This document shows, one piece after another, positions 51,668 to 59,949 of a stretch of DNA of 64,000 nucleotides (its first letter is position 1; each line of letters starts with the position of its first letter). Made by a program: the position numbers and the translations under genes. The notes under the pieces are model-generated. The model made no database searches. It saw only the letters and a list, made by a program, of their open reading frames with translations, and had not been told where the DNA came from. Source of the DNA: Streptomyces liliifuscus (GTDB lineage: Bacteria > Actinomycetota > Actinomycetes > Streptomycetales > Streptomycetaceae); contig NZ_CP066831.1 of assembly GCF_016598615.1 (NCBI RefSeq), positions 5,952,001 to 6,016,000 of the forward strand. The letters are read 5' to 3'.

Positions 51668-52873
51668 ATGACCGTGTGGGACGACCTGGTGGGCCAGGAG
51701 AAGGTGAGCGTGCAGCTCGACGCCGCCGCCCGGGACGCCGACGCCCAGGTCACGGCGGTGGCGGACCACACCCCGGTGGCCGAGGCGTCGAAGATGACGC
51801 ACGCCTGGCTCTTCACGGGGCCGCCGGGCTCGGGCCGTTCCACCGCCGCGCGGGCCTTCGCCGCGGCCCTCCAGTGTGTGAGCCCCGACCGGGCTCTCGG
51901 CGGATCCCCCGGCTGCGGGTTCTGCGACGGCTGTCACACGAGCCTGATCGGCACCCACGCCGACGTGCAGATCATCCGCACCGACCTCCTGTCCATCGGC
52001 GTGAAGGAGACCCGCGATCTCGTCCGCCGGGCACAGATGTCCCCGGCGGGCCGCCGCTGGCAGGTCATCATCGTGGAGGACGCCGACCGCCTCACGGAGG
52101 GCGCGGGCAACGTCCTGCTGAAGGCCATCGAGGAGCCCGCCCCCCGCACGGTCTGGCTCCTGTGCGCACCCTCCATCGAGGACGTGCTGCCCACCATCCG
52201 CTCCCGCTGCCGTCACCTCACGCTCCGGACGCCTCCCGTGGACGCGGTCGCCGATGTCCTCGTACGCCGCGACGGCATCGAGCCGGACGTGGCGGCCGCC
52301 GTGGCCCGCGCCACCCAGGGGCACATCGGGCGCGCCCGCCGCCTCGCCACGGACGAGCGTGCCCGCGCGCGGCGTGCCGCCGTCCTCAAACTGCCCCTCC
52401 GTGTCGACGACGTGGGCGCCTGCCTCAAGGCGGCCCAGGAGCTGATCGACGCGGCCTCCGAGGACGCCAAGCAGGTCGCCGAGGAGACCGACGTCAAGGA
52501 GACCGAGGACATGAAGGCGGCGCTGGGCGCGTCCCAGGGCGGCCGGATGCCGCGCGGCACCGCGGGGGTGATGAAGGAGCTGGAGGACAAGCAGAAGCGC
52601 CGCAAGACGCGTACGCAGCGCGACAGCCTGGATCTGGCCCTGATCGACCTCACGGCCTTCTACCGCGACGTACTGGCTCTCCAGTTCGGCACCAACCTCG
52701 CCCTCGCCAACACGGAGATGCGGGACACCCTGGACCGGCTGGCGCGTGGCTCGTCCCCCGAGACCACCCTGCGGCGGATAGAGGCGATCGCCGCCTGCCG
52801 CGAGGCCCTGGACCGGAATGTGGCACCGCTGCTGGCGGTGGAGGCGATGACGATGGCGCTGCGGGCCGGTTGA
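51668..52873 (+). CDS. holB: DNA polymerase III delta' subunit
   Basis: A 401-residue clamp-loader subunit. It has a Walker-A-like GPPGSGRSTAARAF where the ATP-site lysine is arginine, as usual for delta'. A zinc module follows with cysteines in LQCVSPDR, PGCGFCDGCH. Other segments are VIIVEDADRLTEGAGNVLLK and the sensor-like IRSRCRHL. It helps load the sliding clamp. A charged linker (EDAKQVAEETDVKETEDMKA) is longer than in E. coli. The ATG follows GGAAGGG. The position after tmk is a conserved actinobacterial arrangement. Confidence 0.93.
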   Translation: MTVWDDLVGQEKVSVQLDAAARDADAQVTAVADHTPVAEASKMTHAWLFTGPPGSGRSTAARAFAAALQCVSPDRALGGSPGCGFCDGCHTSLIGTHADVQIIRTDLLSIGVKETRDLVRRAQMSPAGRRWQVIIVEDADRLTEGAGNVLLKAIEEPAPRTVWLLCAPSIEDVLPTIRSRCRHLTLRTPPVDAVADVLVRRDGIEPDVAAAVARATQGHIGRARRLATDERARARRAAVLKLPLRVDDVGACLKAAQELIDAASEDAKQVAEETDVKETEDMKAALGASQGGRMPRGTAGVMKELEDKQKRRKTRTQRDSLDLALIDLTAFYRDVLALQFGTNLALANTEMRDTLDRLARGSSPETTLRRIEAIAACREALDRNVAPLLAVEAMTMALRAG

Positions 52874-52913
52874 CGCCGCGCGCCTCGCGTCCCGCCGCAA
52901 CATCCTGTCTCGC

Positions 52914-52948
52914 CGCCAGCCGCCAGCCGCCAGCCGCCAGCCGCCAGC
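52914..52948. repeat. Five perfect CGCCAGC heptamer repeats
   Basis: Five exact copies of CGCCAGC in a row, followed by a partial copy, in the gap between holB and the peptidase gene. Confidence 0.9.
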
Positions 52949-53060
52949 CGCCGGTTGCCTGGCGCGCGTCTTGTCCGCTGCGCGTCCCGTCCGGGGTTGA
53001 CGGCGTCACTCGTACGAGGTCGGGTTGACGACTCTGGGCGACTGATTCGTCGCTCAGGGT

Positions 53061-53066
53061 TACGCT
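53061..53066 (+). promoter_or_regulatory. -10 hexamer TACGCT of the peptidase gene
   Basis: TACGCT is followed by six bases and the ATG at 53073, consistent with a leaderless transcript. Confidence 0.45.
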
Positions 53067-53072
53067 CGCTCG

Positions 53073-54677
53073 ATGTACACCAGGCGCCGGCCAAGGTCAT
53101 CTCGGGCCAACCGATCCCTTCGCGCGTGCGGCACGTTGCTCGCCGTCGCCGGACTGCTCGTCTCCGCCTGCTCCGCGGGGAGTTCGACGAGTTCCGCGAG
53201 CCCGGCCGGGGCGGCGGCCGCACTGCGTGCGCTGCCCGAGGCCACTCCCTCGGCGCTGGCCTCGTACTACGGTCAGCGGCCGGCCTGGCGTGCCTGCGGT
53301 GTCTCCGGCTTCGAGTGCACCACGTTGAAGGCCCCGCTCGACTACGCCGAGCCGGCCAAGGGTGACGTCAGGCTGGCCGTCTCCCGCAAGAAGGCCACGG
53401 GTCCGGGCAAGCGGCTCGGTTCGCTGCTGGTCAACCCGGGCGGGCCGGGCGGTTCGGCGGTCGGCTACCTCCAGGCGTACGCAGGAATCGGCTACCCGGC
53501 GAAGATCCGCGCCCGCTACGACATGGTCGCGGTCGACCCGCGCGGCGTCGCCCGCAGCGAGCCCGTCGAATGCCTCACCGGGCGCGAGATGGACACGTAC
53601 ACGCAGACGGACACGACCCCCGACAACGCGCGTGAGACCGGTGAACTGGTCGATGCCTTCAAGGAGTTCGCGGAGGGCTGCGGGCGGCGCGCGGGGAACC
53701 TGCTGCGCCATGTGTCCACGGTCGAGGCGGCCCGTGACATGGACCTCGTGCGCGCGGCGCTGGGCGACGAGAAGCTGACGTACGTGGGTGCTTCGTACGG
53801 CACGTTTCTCGGGGCGACGTACGCGGGCCTGTATCCGGAGCGGGTCGGCCGGCTCGTCCTGGACGGCGCGCTGGACCCGTCGCTGCCCGCGCGCAAGACG
53901 AACCAGGACCAGACGGCGGGCTTCGAGACGGCGTTCCAGTCCTTTGCCAAGGACTGCGTGCACGAGTCGGACTGCCCGCTGGGCGGCGCGGGCACGACGA
54001 CCGAGCAGGTCGGCAAGAACCTCAAGGCCTTCTTCCGGCAGCTGGACGGCGCCCCCATCGAGACGGGTGACGCGGACGGCCGCAAGCTGGGCGAGGCGCT
54101 GGCCACGACGGGCGTCATCGCCGCGATGTACGACGAAGGGTCCTGGCCCCAACTGCGGGACGCCCTCGACATGGCCATGAAGGACAAGGACGGCGCGGGC
54201 CTGCTCGCCCTCTCCGACAGCTATTACGAGCGCGACTCGGACGGCAAGTACGAGAACCTGATGTTCGCCAACGCGGCGGTGAACTGCCTGGACCTGCCGG
54301 CCGCCTTCTCCTCCCCCGAGGAGGTGAAGGACGCGCTCCCCTCCTTCGAGCAGGCGTCCCCGGTCTTCGGTGAGAGCCTCGCCTGGGCCTCCCTGAACTG
54401 CGCGTACTGGCCCGTGAAGGCGACCGGCGAAGCCCACAGCATCGAGGCGCGGGGCGCCGCCCCCATCGTCGTCGTCGGCACTGTCCGTGACCCCGCGACC
54501 CCCTACCGCTGGGCCCAGGCCCTCGCCGCCCAGCTCTCCTCCGGCACCCTCCTCACCTACGACGGCGACGGCCACACGGCGTATGGGCGGGGCAGTGCCT
54601 GCATCGACTCCGCGATCAACGAATACCTCCTCGAAGGCACCCCTCCGAAGAACGGAAAGCGCTGCTCAGGGGCGTGA
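53073..54677 (+). CDS. Secreted alpha/beta-hydrolase peptidase (tripeptidyl aminopeptidase-like)
   Basis: A 534-residue exported lipoprotein. The N-terminus is basic and ends in a lipobox-like LVSAC at residues 28-32. The catalytic fold of the TAP/SlpD family is clear: oxyanion segment NPGGPGGSAVG, nucleophile GASYGT with S241, aspartate in TVRDPATPY and histidine in DGDGHTAYGRGS. Such enzymes remove tripeptides from the N-terminus of substrate proteins or peptides. Several cysteines may form disulfides. It lies between holB and a tRNA gene and stands alone. Confidence 0.92.
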   Translation: MYTRRRPRSSRANRSLRACGTLLAVAGLLVSACSAGSSTSSASPAGAAAALRALPEATPSALASYYGQRPAWRACGVSGFECTTLKAPLDYAEPAKGDVRLAVSRKKATGPGKRLGSLLVNPGGPGGSAVGYLQAYAGIGYPAKIRARYDMVAVDPRGVARSEPVECLTGREMDTYTQTDTTPDNARETGELVDAFKEFAEGCGRRAGNLLRHVSTVEAARDMDLVRAALGDEKLTYVGASYGTFLGATYAGLYPERVGRLVLDGALDPSLPARKTNQDQTAGFETAFQSFAKDCVHESDCPLGGAGTTTEQVGKNLKAFFRQLDGAPIETGDADGRKLGEALATTGVIAAMYDEGSWPQLRDALDMAMKDKDGAGLLALSDSYYERDSDGKYENLMFANAAVNCLDLPAAFSSPEEVKDALPSFEQASPVFGESLAWASLNCAYWPVKATGEAHSIEARGAAPIVVVGTVRDPATPYRWAQALAAQLSSGTLLTYDGDGHTAYGRGSACIDSAINEYLLEGTPPKNGKRCSGA

Positions 54678-54779
54678 TCACGAGGTCCGTCGGGGGTGCT
54701 CCCATGGGCTGTGCGGAGCACCCCTCGAAACTGTGTAGACTTACGCACGTTGCCGATCGCACCATAGTTCTGGCAGCAC

Positions 54780-54853
54780 GCCGCCTTAGCTCAGATGGCC
54801 AGAGCAACGCACTCGTAATGCGTAGGTCTCGGGTTCGAATCCCGAAGGCGGCT
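54780..54853 (+). tRNA. tRNA-Thr (CGT anticodon)
   Basis: A full cloverleaf. Acceptor arms GCCGCCT and AGGCGGC (54780-54786 with 54846-54852), D-loop TAGCTCAG with AGAGC, anticodon stem ACGCA/TGCGT around loop CTCGTAA with CGT at 54114 of this track's count replaced by positions 54814-54816, and T-arm CTCGGGTTCGAATCCCGA. No CCA is encoded. The anticodon reads threonine ACG codons. Confidence 0.97.
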
Positions 54854-54860
54854 CTGTGGA

Positions 54861-54902
54861 AGCCTCAGGACTCACTCGCCGTGACCTGGGGCTTTTGCTT
54901 TT
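54861..54902 (+). terminator. Rho-independent terminator after tRNA-Thr
   Basis: AGCCTCAGG pairs with CCTGGGGCT (one G-T pair), followed directly by a T-rich run, TTTTGCTTTT. It lies eight bases after the tRNA. Confidence 0.8.
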
Positions 54903-55160
54903 GGTGGGTGGGCTTGCAGTGCCGGGCAGGCGGTCGGCGTTGTCCTGAGAAGTCGCTGCCCTGAGAGCACTGTTGTCGTGTGGCGCGGAAGTCGTCATGC
55001 TTCGCAACTGGCGCATAACAATCATGAGTTCGGGCTTCTGCCTGCGGACGGTGGGCCCGGTTGCCTATGGTGCGCGGAGCCCCTTCGCCCATGTGTTCGC
55101 AAAGGATGCCGCCATGCCCGACTCTGTACGACACGAGGACGTCCTGGCGCAGGTTCGTTC

Positions 55161-56564
55161 GTGACGTCCGGTACGGCAGCGCTTCAGGAACGCCGGTACC
55201 GGATCCTGGTCACCGGCTACGCGATCTCCTCGTACGGCACCTTCCTGAATGTCGTGGCGCTCAGCCTGTACGTCTACGCGGTCACGGACCGGGCGCTGGC
55301 CGTCGGTGTGTTCATGGCCGTACGACTGGCCGCGGGGTTCGTCGCAGGGCTCGCCGCCGCGGCCGTCCTGGCCCGTTGGTCCGCGAAGGGCGTCATGTTC
55401 TGGGCCAACGTGGCCCAGGCGGCCGCCCTGCTCCTGCTGGTGCTGGCGCCCGACGGATTCCGTACGGGCGCGCTGTTCGCCGTCTCCGCGGTGGTCGGGG
55501 CCTCGGGCACCCTGTTCATGGTCACGCTGCGCAGCTCCATCCCGGACATGGTCGGCGAGGGGCGGCACACCTGGGCCAACTCGCTGATGGTCAGCGGGCG
55601 TTCGATGGCGATGGTGGCCGGGTTCGCGTCGTCGGGCGTGGTCGTGTCCTTGCTCGGCTACACCGCGGCCTTCCTCGTGGACATGGCCACCTTCCTGGTC
55701 TGCGCCCTGACCGTCCTCCTCCTTCCGATGCCCATGGGCCCGGCCCGCAGCGACGACGGCAAGGACAAAGACGACAAAGACAGCAAGGGTGGGCAAGAAG
55801 AAGAGAGCGCCGATGGGTCGGGGCGGCGGCGGGTGCCCGCCGCTCTCGTCGCGCTCGGTGCGGTTCCGGTGCTCGGGCTGATGGTGGCGCTGCGCGGTAT
55901 CGACGCGCTGGGGTCCTCCTCGCACAACGCGGCGCTGCCCGTGTACTCCACCGAACTCGACGCCGACAACCCGGCCGTGTTCGTCAGCGTCTTCTGGTGC
56001 GTCTGGGCGCTCGGGAACGTCCTTGTCCAGCAGGTACTGCAGAGATACACCAAGCGGACGGGACGCTCGGTTGGTGCCCTGGGCTTCGGGCTCGGCACCG
56101 TCGCCATGTCGGGCACCTTCATCCTGGCCTTCGCCGGGCTCCCCTGGGCCGCGACGGTGCTGGTCGCCCTGCTGGCCGGCGCGGCCGACGGCCTGACCGA
56201 GGTGTCGTACACCTCGCATCTGCAGACCCTGCCGAGCCCCCTGCGCACCCACGCCTTCGGGCTCTCCGCCACGGTGGAGAACCTCGGGTTCGGCGTGGGC
56301 ATGATCGTGGTCGCCGCGGCCCTCGACGTCTTCACACCGTTGTCGGTCGTCGGCGTCGCGCACGGTGCCGCCATCGTCCTCGCCCTGGTGTACGTGGCCC
56401 GGGCGCTGCGGGGGCGCGGAGCGGCGCAAGCGCAGGAGGCGCAGGAAGTGCAGGAAGCCGTGCCCGGGAGCGAGGAACGGGAGGGGAAGAACGGGGAGGG
56501 GGAGAGCGGTGCAGGACCCGCGAGTGGCGGTCATCGGGATGGCGCTGAGGTTTCCGGGGGCTGA
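55161..56564 (+). CDS. MFS efflux transporter of the biosynthetic cluster
   Basis: A 467-residue MFS protein with about 12 helices, beginning VTSGTAALQERRYRILVTGY, with AVRLAAGFVAGLAAAAVLAR in the first half. A central loop is strongly charged (DDGKDKDDKDSKGG). The C-terminal tail is Gln/Glu-rich. It is the first cluster gene after the tRNA and overlaps the polyketide synthase start by 56 bases, so it is probably co-expressed and exports the product or gives self-protection. The GTG at 55161 has only a weak ribosome-binding site; the 258 bases before it have no supported gene. The substrate is unknown. Confidence 0.85.
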   Translation: MTSGTAALQERRYRILVTGYAISSYGTFLNVVALSLYVYAVTDRALAVGVFMAVRLAAGFVAGLAAAAVLARWSAKGVMFWANVAQAAALLLLVLAPDGFRTGALFAVSAVVGASGTLFMVTLRSSIPDMVGEGRHTWANSLMVSGRSMAMVAGFASSGVVVSLLGYTAAFLVDMATFLVCALTVLLLPMPMGPARSDDGKDKDDKDSKGGQEEESADGSGRRRVPAALVALGAVPVLGLMVALRGIDALGSSSHNAALPVYSTELDADNPAVFVSVFWCVWALGNVLVQQVLQRYTKRTGRSVGALGFGLGTVAMSGTFILAFAGLPWAATVLVALLAGAADGLTEVSYTSHLQTLPSPLRTHAFGLSATVENLGFGVGMIVVAAALDVFTPLSVVGVAHGAAIVLALVYVARALRGRGAAQAQEAQEVQEAVPGSEEREGKNGEGESGAGPASGGHRDGAEVSGG

Positions 56565-59500
56565 CACACCCGAGCAGTACTGGCACGACATCCGGTCCGG
56601 CGTGTCCCACGTACGGCCCTTCACCGACTCCGAGTTCGCCGCCGCGGGCCTGCCCGAGGAGCTCTACCGGGACCCGGACTTCACCGGAGCGAGCGCGCTG
56701 CTGCACGGCGTCGACGGCTTCGACGCCGCGTTTTTCGGGATGAGCGGCCGGGAGGCCACCCTCACCGATCCCCAGCAGCGGCTGTTCCTGGAGTGCGCTC
56801 ACCACGCGCTGGAGGACGGTGGCTACGCCGGCAGCGAGAGGGGCGGAAGCAGCCGGTCCGGGAGCGTACGGATCGGGGTCTACGCCAGCGTCGGCTATCG
56901 GCTCTACTCGCTGCACAGCTATCTCGCCTCCAACATCGGCGAGTCGAGCCGCGGCGACGACTGGACCACGGTGAAGCAGATCCAGGTCGGCAACTACCCG
57001 GACTTCACGGCCAACCGGGCCGCGTTCCGGCTCGGGCTCGACGGTCCGGCGGTGAATGTCGCGACCGCCTGCTCCAGTGGGCTCGTCTCGGTCCATCTGG
57101 CCTGTCAGGCGCTGCTCGCGGGAGACGCCGACCTCATGGTGGTGGGATCGGCCGCCCTGCATCTGCCGCAGGTCACCGGTCACCGCCATGTGAAGGGCTC
57201 GACGATCTCCAAGTCCGGTGCGGTACGGGCCTTCGACGCCGCGGCGGACGGCACGGTCGGCGGCAACGGGGTGGCCGCCGTCCTCCTCAAGCCGCTGGCG
57301 AACGCGCTCGCCGACGGCGACACCGTGCACGCCGTCATCCTGGGCTCCGCGGTCACCAACGACGGTGCGGGCAAGGCGGGCTTCGCCGCGCCGGGTGTCG
57401 CGGGCCAGCGGGATGCCGTGCTCGGCGCGTTGGACCGCGCGGGTGTCGGGGCCGGGACGATCGGCTACGTGGAGGCGCACGGCACCGGCACCTACAAGGG
57501 TGATCCGATCGAATTCGCCGCACTCAGTGAGGCGTTCCGGCGGCACACGGACCGCAAGGGCTTCTGCGCGCTCGGGTCCACCAAGCCCGCCATCGGGCAC
57601 CTGGACAGCGCGGCGGGTCTCGCGGGGCTGGTCAAGGCCATCCTCGTGCTGCGGCACGGCGTGGTCCCGCCGCTGGTGAACCTGACCCGGCCCAACCCGC
57701 AACTCGGGGTCGAGGAGAGCCCGTTCACGCTCCCGCGGCGTGTCATGCCGTGGCCGTTGGCAGGTGATGGGCCGCGGAGAGCGGGGGTGCACTCCATCGG
57801 GATGGGGGGCACCAATGCGCATGTGATTCTGGAAGAGGCCCCGGTGATCCCGGCGGTCCCGGTGATCCCGGAAAAGACCCCGGCCGCCCCGGGCCGGACC
57901 GCGGACACCGCAGTGCCCGTACTCCTGCCTCTCTCGGCGCACAGCCCCAAGGCGCTGGAGGAGTACGCCCGTTCCTTCCGCGACGCCCTGGTGCGGCGCC
58001 CGCACATGGCACCGGCCGATCTCCTCACGACGGCCGCGCTCGGGCGCCGGCACCTGCGCCACCGGCTTGTCGTCACCGCGCCCGCAGCCACTCCAACCGC
58101 CATCACCCCAACCGCCGTCAGCCGGACCGCCATCACCCCAACCACCGTCAGCCCGACAGGCTTCACCCCACCCGTCGATGGCCCGCCCGACAACCTTGTC
58201 GACAACCTTGTCGGAGGGCTCGTCCGCGGCCTGGACGCCTTCCTGGCGGATCCGGGACGTCCCGCGCCGCCCACGGCCGCGTACCACACCGGAACTGTGG
58301 ACACCCCCGTCACACCCGCGTACGTCTTCAGCGGGCAGGGCGGCGGTCGGCCCGGAATGGCCGCGGCGCTCGCCGCCCGCTTCCCCGTGGTGGCCGAGGT
58401 CCTGGAGCGGTGCGCCCGCATCCATCAGGAGGAGACCGGGGAGTCGGACTTCCTCGACCGGATCGTCGGTGGCCGGGGTCCTGAGCGGTGGGACACCGAC
58501 TTCGCGCAGCCCGCGCTGTTCGCCCTGCAAGTGGCACAGGCCCGGCTCTGGCAGGGGTTCGGTGTGCGCCCGTCGGCCGTCGCCGGGCACAGCGTCGGCG
58601 AGTACGCGGCCCTGTGCGTCGCGGGAGCCCTGTCGCCGGAGGACGGCATGCGGCTCGTCTGCCGCAGGGGCCGGCTCATGCAGGACACCGAACCCGGCGC
58701 GATGCTGGCCGTGTTCGCCCCGCCGGAACACGTACGGCGGCTGCTCGGGGACATCGACGCGACGCGGTACGGGCGCCTCGAACTGGCGGTGTCCAACGGT
58801 CCCGCGCACCATGTCGTCGCCGGTCCGCCGGCCGCGGTCGAGGCGGCCCGGGCCTGGCTGGCCGAGCACGACGTGGCCGGCGAGCCGCTCCCCGTCGACC
58901 GCGCCTTCCACACGGCGCTGCTCAACCCGATGCTCGACGAACTGCGCGCCGCCGTCGGCAAGACCGAACTCCGGCCCGTACAGGTGGAGTTCGTCAGCGG
59001 ACTGGACGGTACGACGCATCCCGTGGGCTGGCTGCCCGACGCCGACCATCTCGTACGGCAGGCGCGGCACACCGCGGACTTCCACGCCGTGCTGCGCACG
59101 CTCGCGCCCAGGGCCGTCCTGGTCGAACTGGGGCCCGGCGCGCCGCTGACCGGCATGGCCCGCCGTGCCGTGCCGGAGACCCTGTGCGTGCCGACGCAGG
59201 GCCGTGGCGGCGCCGACACCGACGGCCTGTGGACGGCGGCGGCCCGTCTGCACTGCGCCGGGGTGGACCTCGACTGGGCGGCGCTCCTCGACGGCTCCGG
59301 GGGACGCCGGATCCCGCTGCCCCTCTACCCGTTCCAGCACCGGTCGTACTGGACCGGCCCGCCACCGCATCCCGGTCCCGCAGTGGACCGATTACCTGCA
59401 AAGGAAGGTTCAGTGGAGGACGGCATGACCGAACAGGCAGTACTCGAACGGGTACGGGAACTCACGGCCCGGCATCTCGGCTACCGCGCCGACGAGCTCG

Positions 59501-59949
59501 GCGCCGGGCAGACGTTCGTCGGCCTCGGCGCGGACTCGTTGCAACTCATCGGGTTGCTGCGGCAGTTGGAGAGCGAGTTCGGCGTGCGGACGTCCGTCCG
59601 GGAGATCCTTGAGGAGGCGGGCACGCCTGAACTCACGGCCCGTCTGATCGCCGCGAGGGCGGGGCGGCCGGCTTCGGGGCCGGAGGGTGGGCAGCCCGTC
59701 GATGTCGGTGCGGGGCCAGCGCCAGCACCAGCGCCAGCGTCCGTGCCTGCGCCCGTGCCTGCCGCAGCGCCCGCGGCGGCGACCGACCCGGCGCCTGTGG
59801 GCCCGGCGTCCGTGGGCCCGGAGTACGCACTCCGCTCCGAAGTCGCCGAGCTGCGTCGGCAGATCGATCTGCTCGCCGAGACGCAGGCGGTCATGCTGAC
59901 CCAGCTCTCCGAGGCGATAGCCCTGCTCGGCGCCGAGCGTGTCCGATGA
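56509..59949 (+). CDS. Type I polyketide synthase module KS-AT-ACP without reductive domains
   Basis: A 1146-residue single module. The ketosynthase (residues 1-430) has catalytic C188 in TACSSG and histidines H324 (EAHGTGT) and H364 (IGHLDSAAG). The acyltransferase (about 600-880) has S695 in GHSVGEY, typical of malonyl- or related acyl-CoA selection, and FHTALLNPML. The acyl carrier has S1010 in GADSLQL. A proline/alanine linker and a helical tail (ELRRQIDLLAETQA) follow, perhaps a docking element. No KR, DH or ER domain is present, so the product keeps a 3-keto group. The GTG at 56509 follows GGGGGAG. It overlaps the transporter gene and is coupled to the next gene by ATGA. Confidence 0.93.
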   Translation: MQDPRVAVIGMALRFPGADTPEQYWHDIRSGVSHVRPFTDSEFAAAGLPEELYRDPDFTGASALLHGVDGFDAAFFGMSGREATLTDPQQRLFLECAHHALEDGGYAGSERGGSSRSGSVRIGVYASVGYRLYSLHSYLASNIGESSRGDDWTTVKQIQVGNYPDFTANRAAFRLGLDGPAVNVATACSSGLVSVHLACQALLAGDADLMVVGSAALHLPQVTGHRHVKGSTISKSGAVRAFDAAADGTVGGNGVAAVLLKPLANALADGDTVHAVILGSAVTNDGAGKAGFAAPGVAGQRDAVLGALDRAGVGAGTIGYVEAHGTGTYKGDPIEFAALSEAFRRHTDRKGFCALGSTKPAIGHLDSAAGLAGLVKAILVLRHGVVPPLVNLTRPNPQLGVEESPFTLPRRVMPWPLAGDGPRRAGVHSIGMGGTNAHVILEEAPVIPAVPVIPEKTPAAPGRTADTAVPVLLPLSAHSPKALEEYARSFRDALVRRPHMAPADLLTTAALGRRHLRHRLVVTAPAATPTAITPTAVSRTAITPTTVSPTGFTPPVDGPPDNLVDNLVGGLVRGLDAFLADPGRPAPPTAAYHTGTVDTPVTPAYVFSGQGGGRPGMAAALAARFPVVAEVLERCARIHQEETGESDFLDRIVGGRGPERWDTDFAQPALFALQVAQARLWQGFGVRPSAVAGHSVGEYAALCVAGALSPEDGMRLVCRRGRLMQDTEPGAMLAVFAPPEHVRRLLGDIDATRYGRLELAVSNGPAHHVVAGPPAAVEAARAWLAEHDVAGEPLPVDRAFHTALLNPMLDELRAAVGKTELRPVQVEFVSGLDGTTHPVGWLPDADHLVRQARHTADFHAVLRTLAPRAVLVELGPGAPLTGMARRAVPETLCVPTQGRGGADTDGLWTAAARLHCAGVDLDWAALLDGSGGRRIPLPLYPFQHRSYWTGPPPHPGPAVDRLPAKEGSVEDGMTEQAVLERVRELTARHLGYRADELGAGQTFVGLGADSLQLIGLLRQLESEFGVRTSVREILEEAGTPELTARLIAARAGRPASGPEGGQPVDVGAGPAPAPAPASVPAPVPAAAPAAATDPAPVGPASVGPEYALRSEVAELRRQIDLLAETQAVMLTQLSEAIALLGAERVR
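59400..59427 (+). promoter_or_regulatory. Internal ribosome-binding site and start codons at the AT/ACP border
   Basis: AAAGGAAGG (59400-59408) precedes an in-frame GTG at 59413, and GGAGG (59415-59419) precedes an in-frame ATG at 59425. Both would start a free acyl carrier protein of about 175 residues from the polyketide synthase frame, exactly at the domain boundary. Confidence 0.4.

Noticed and set aside
54903..55160. Short frames between the tRNA and the MFS transporter
   Set aside because: No ribosome sites or family matches; the region more likely holds the cluster promoter.
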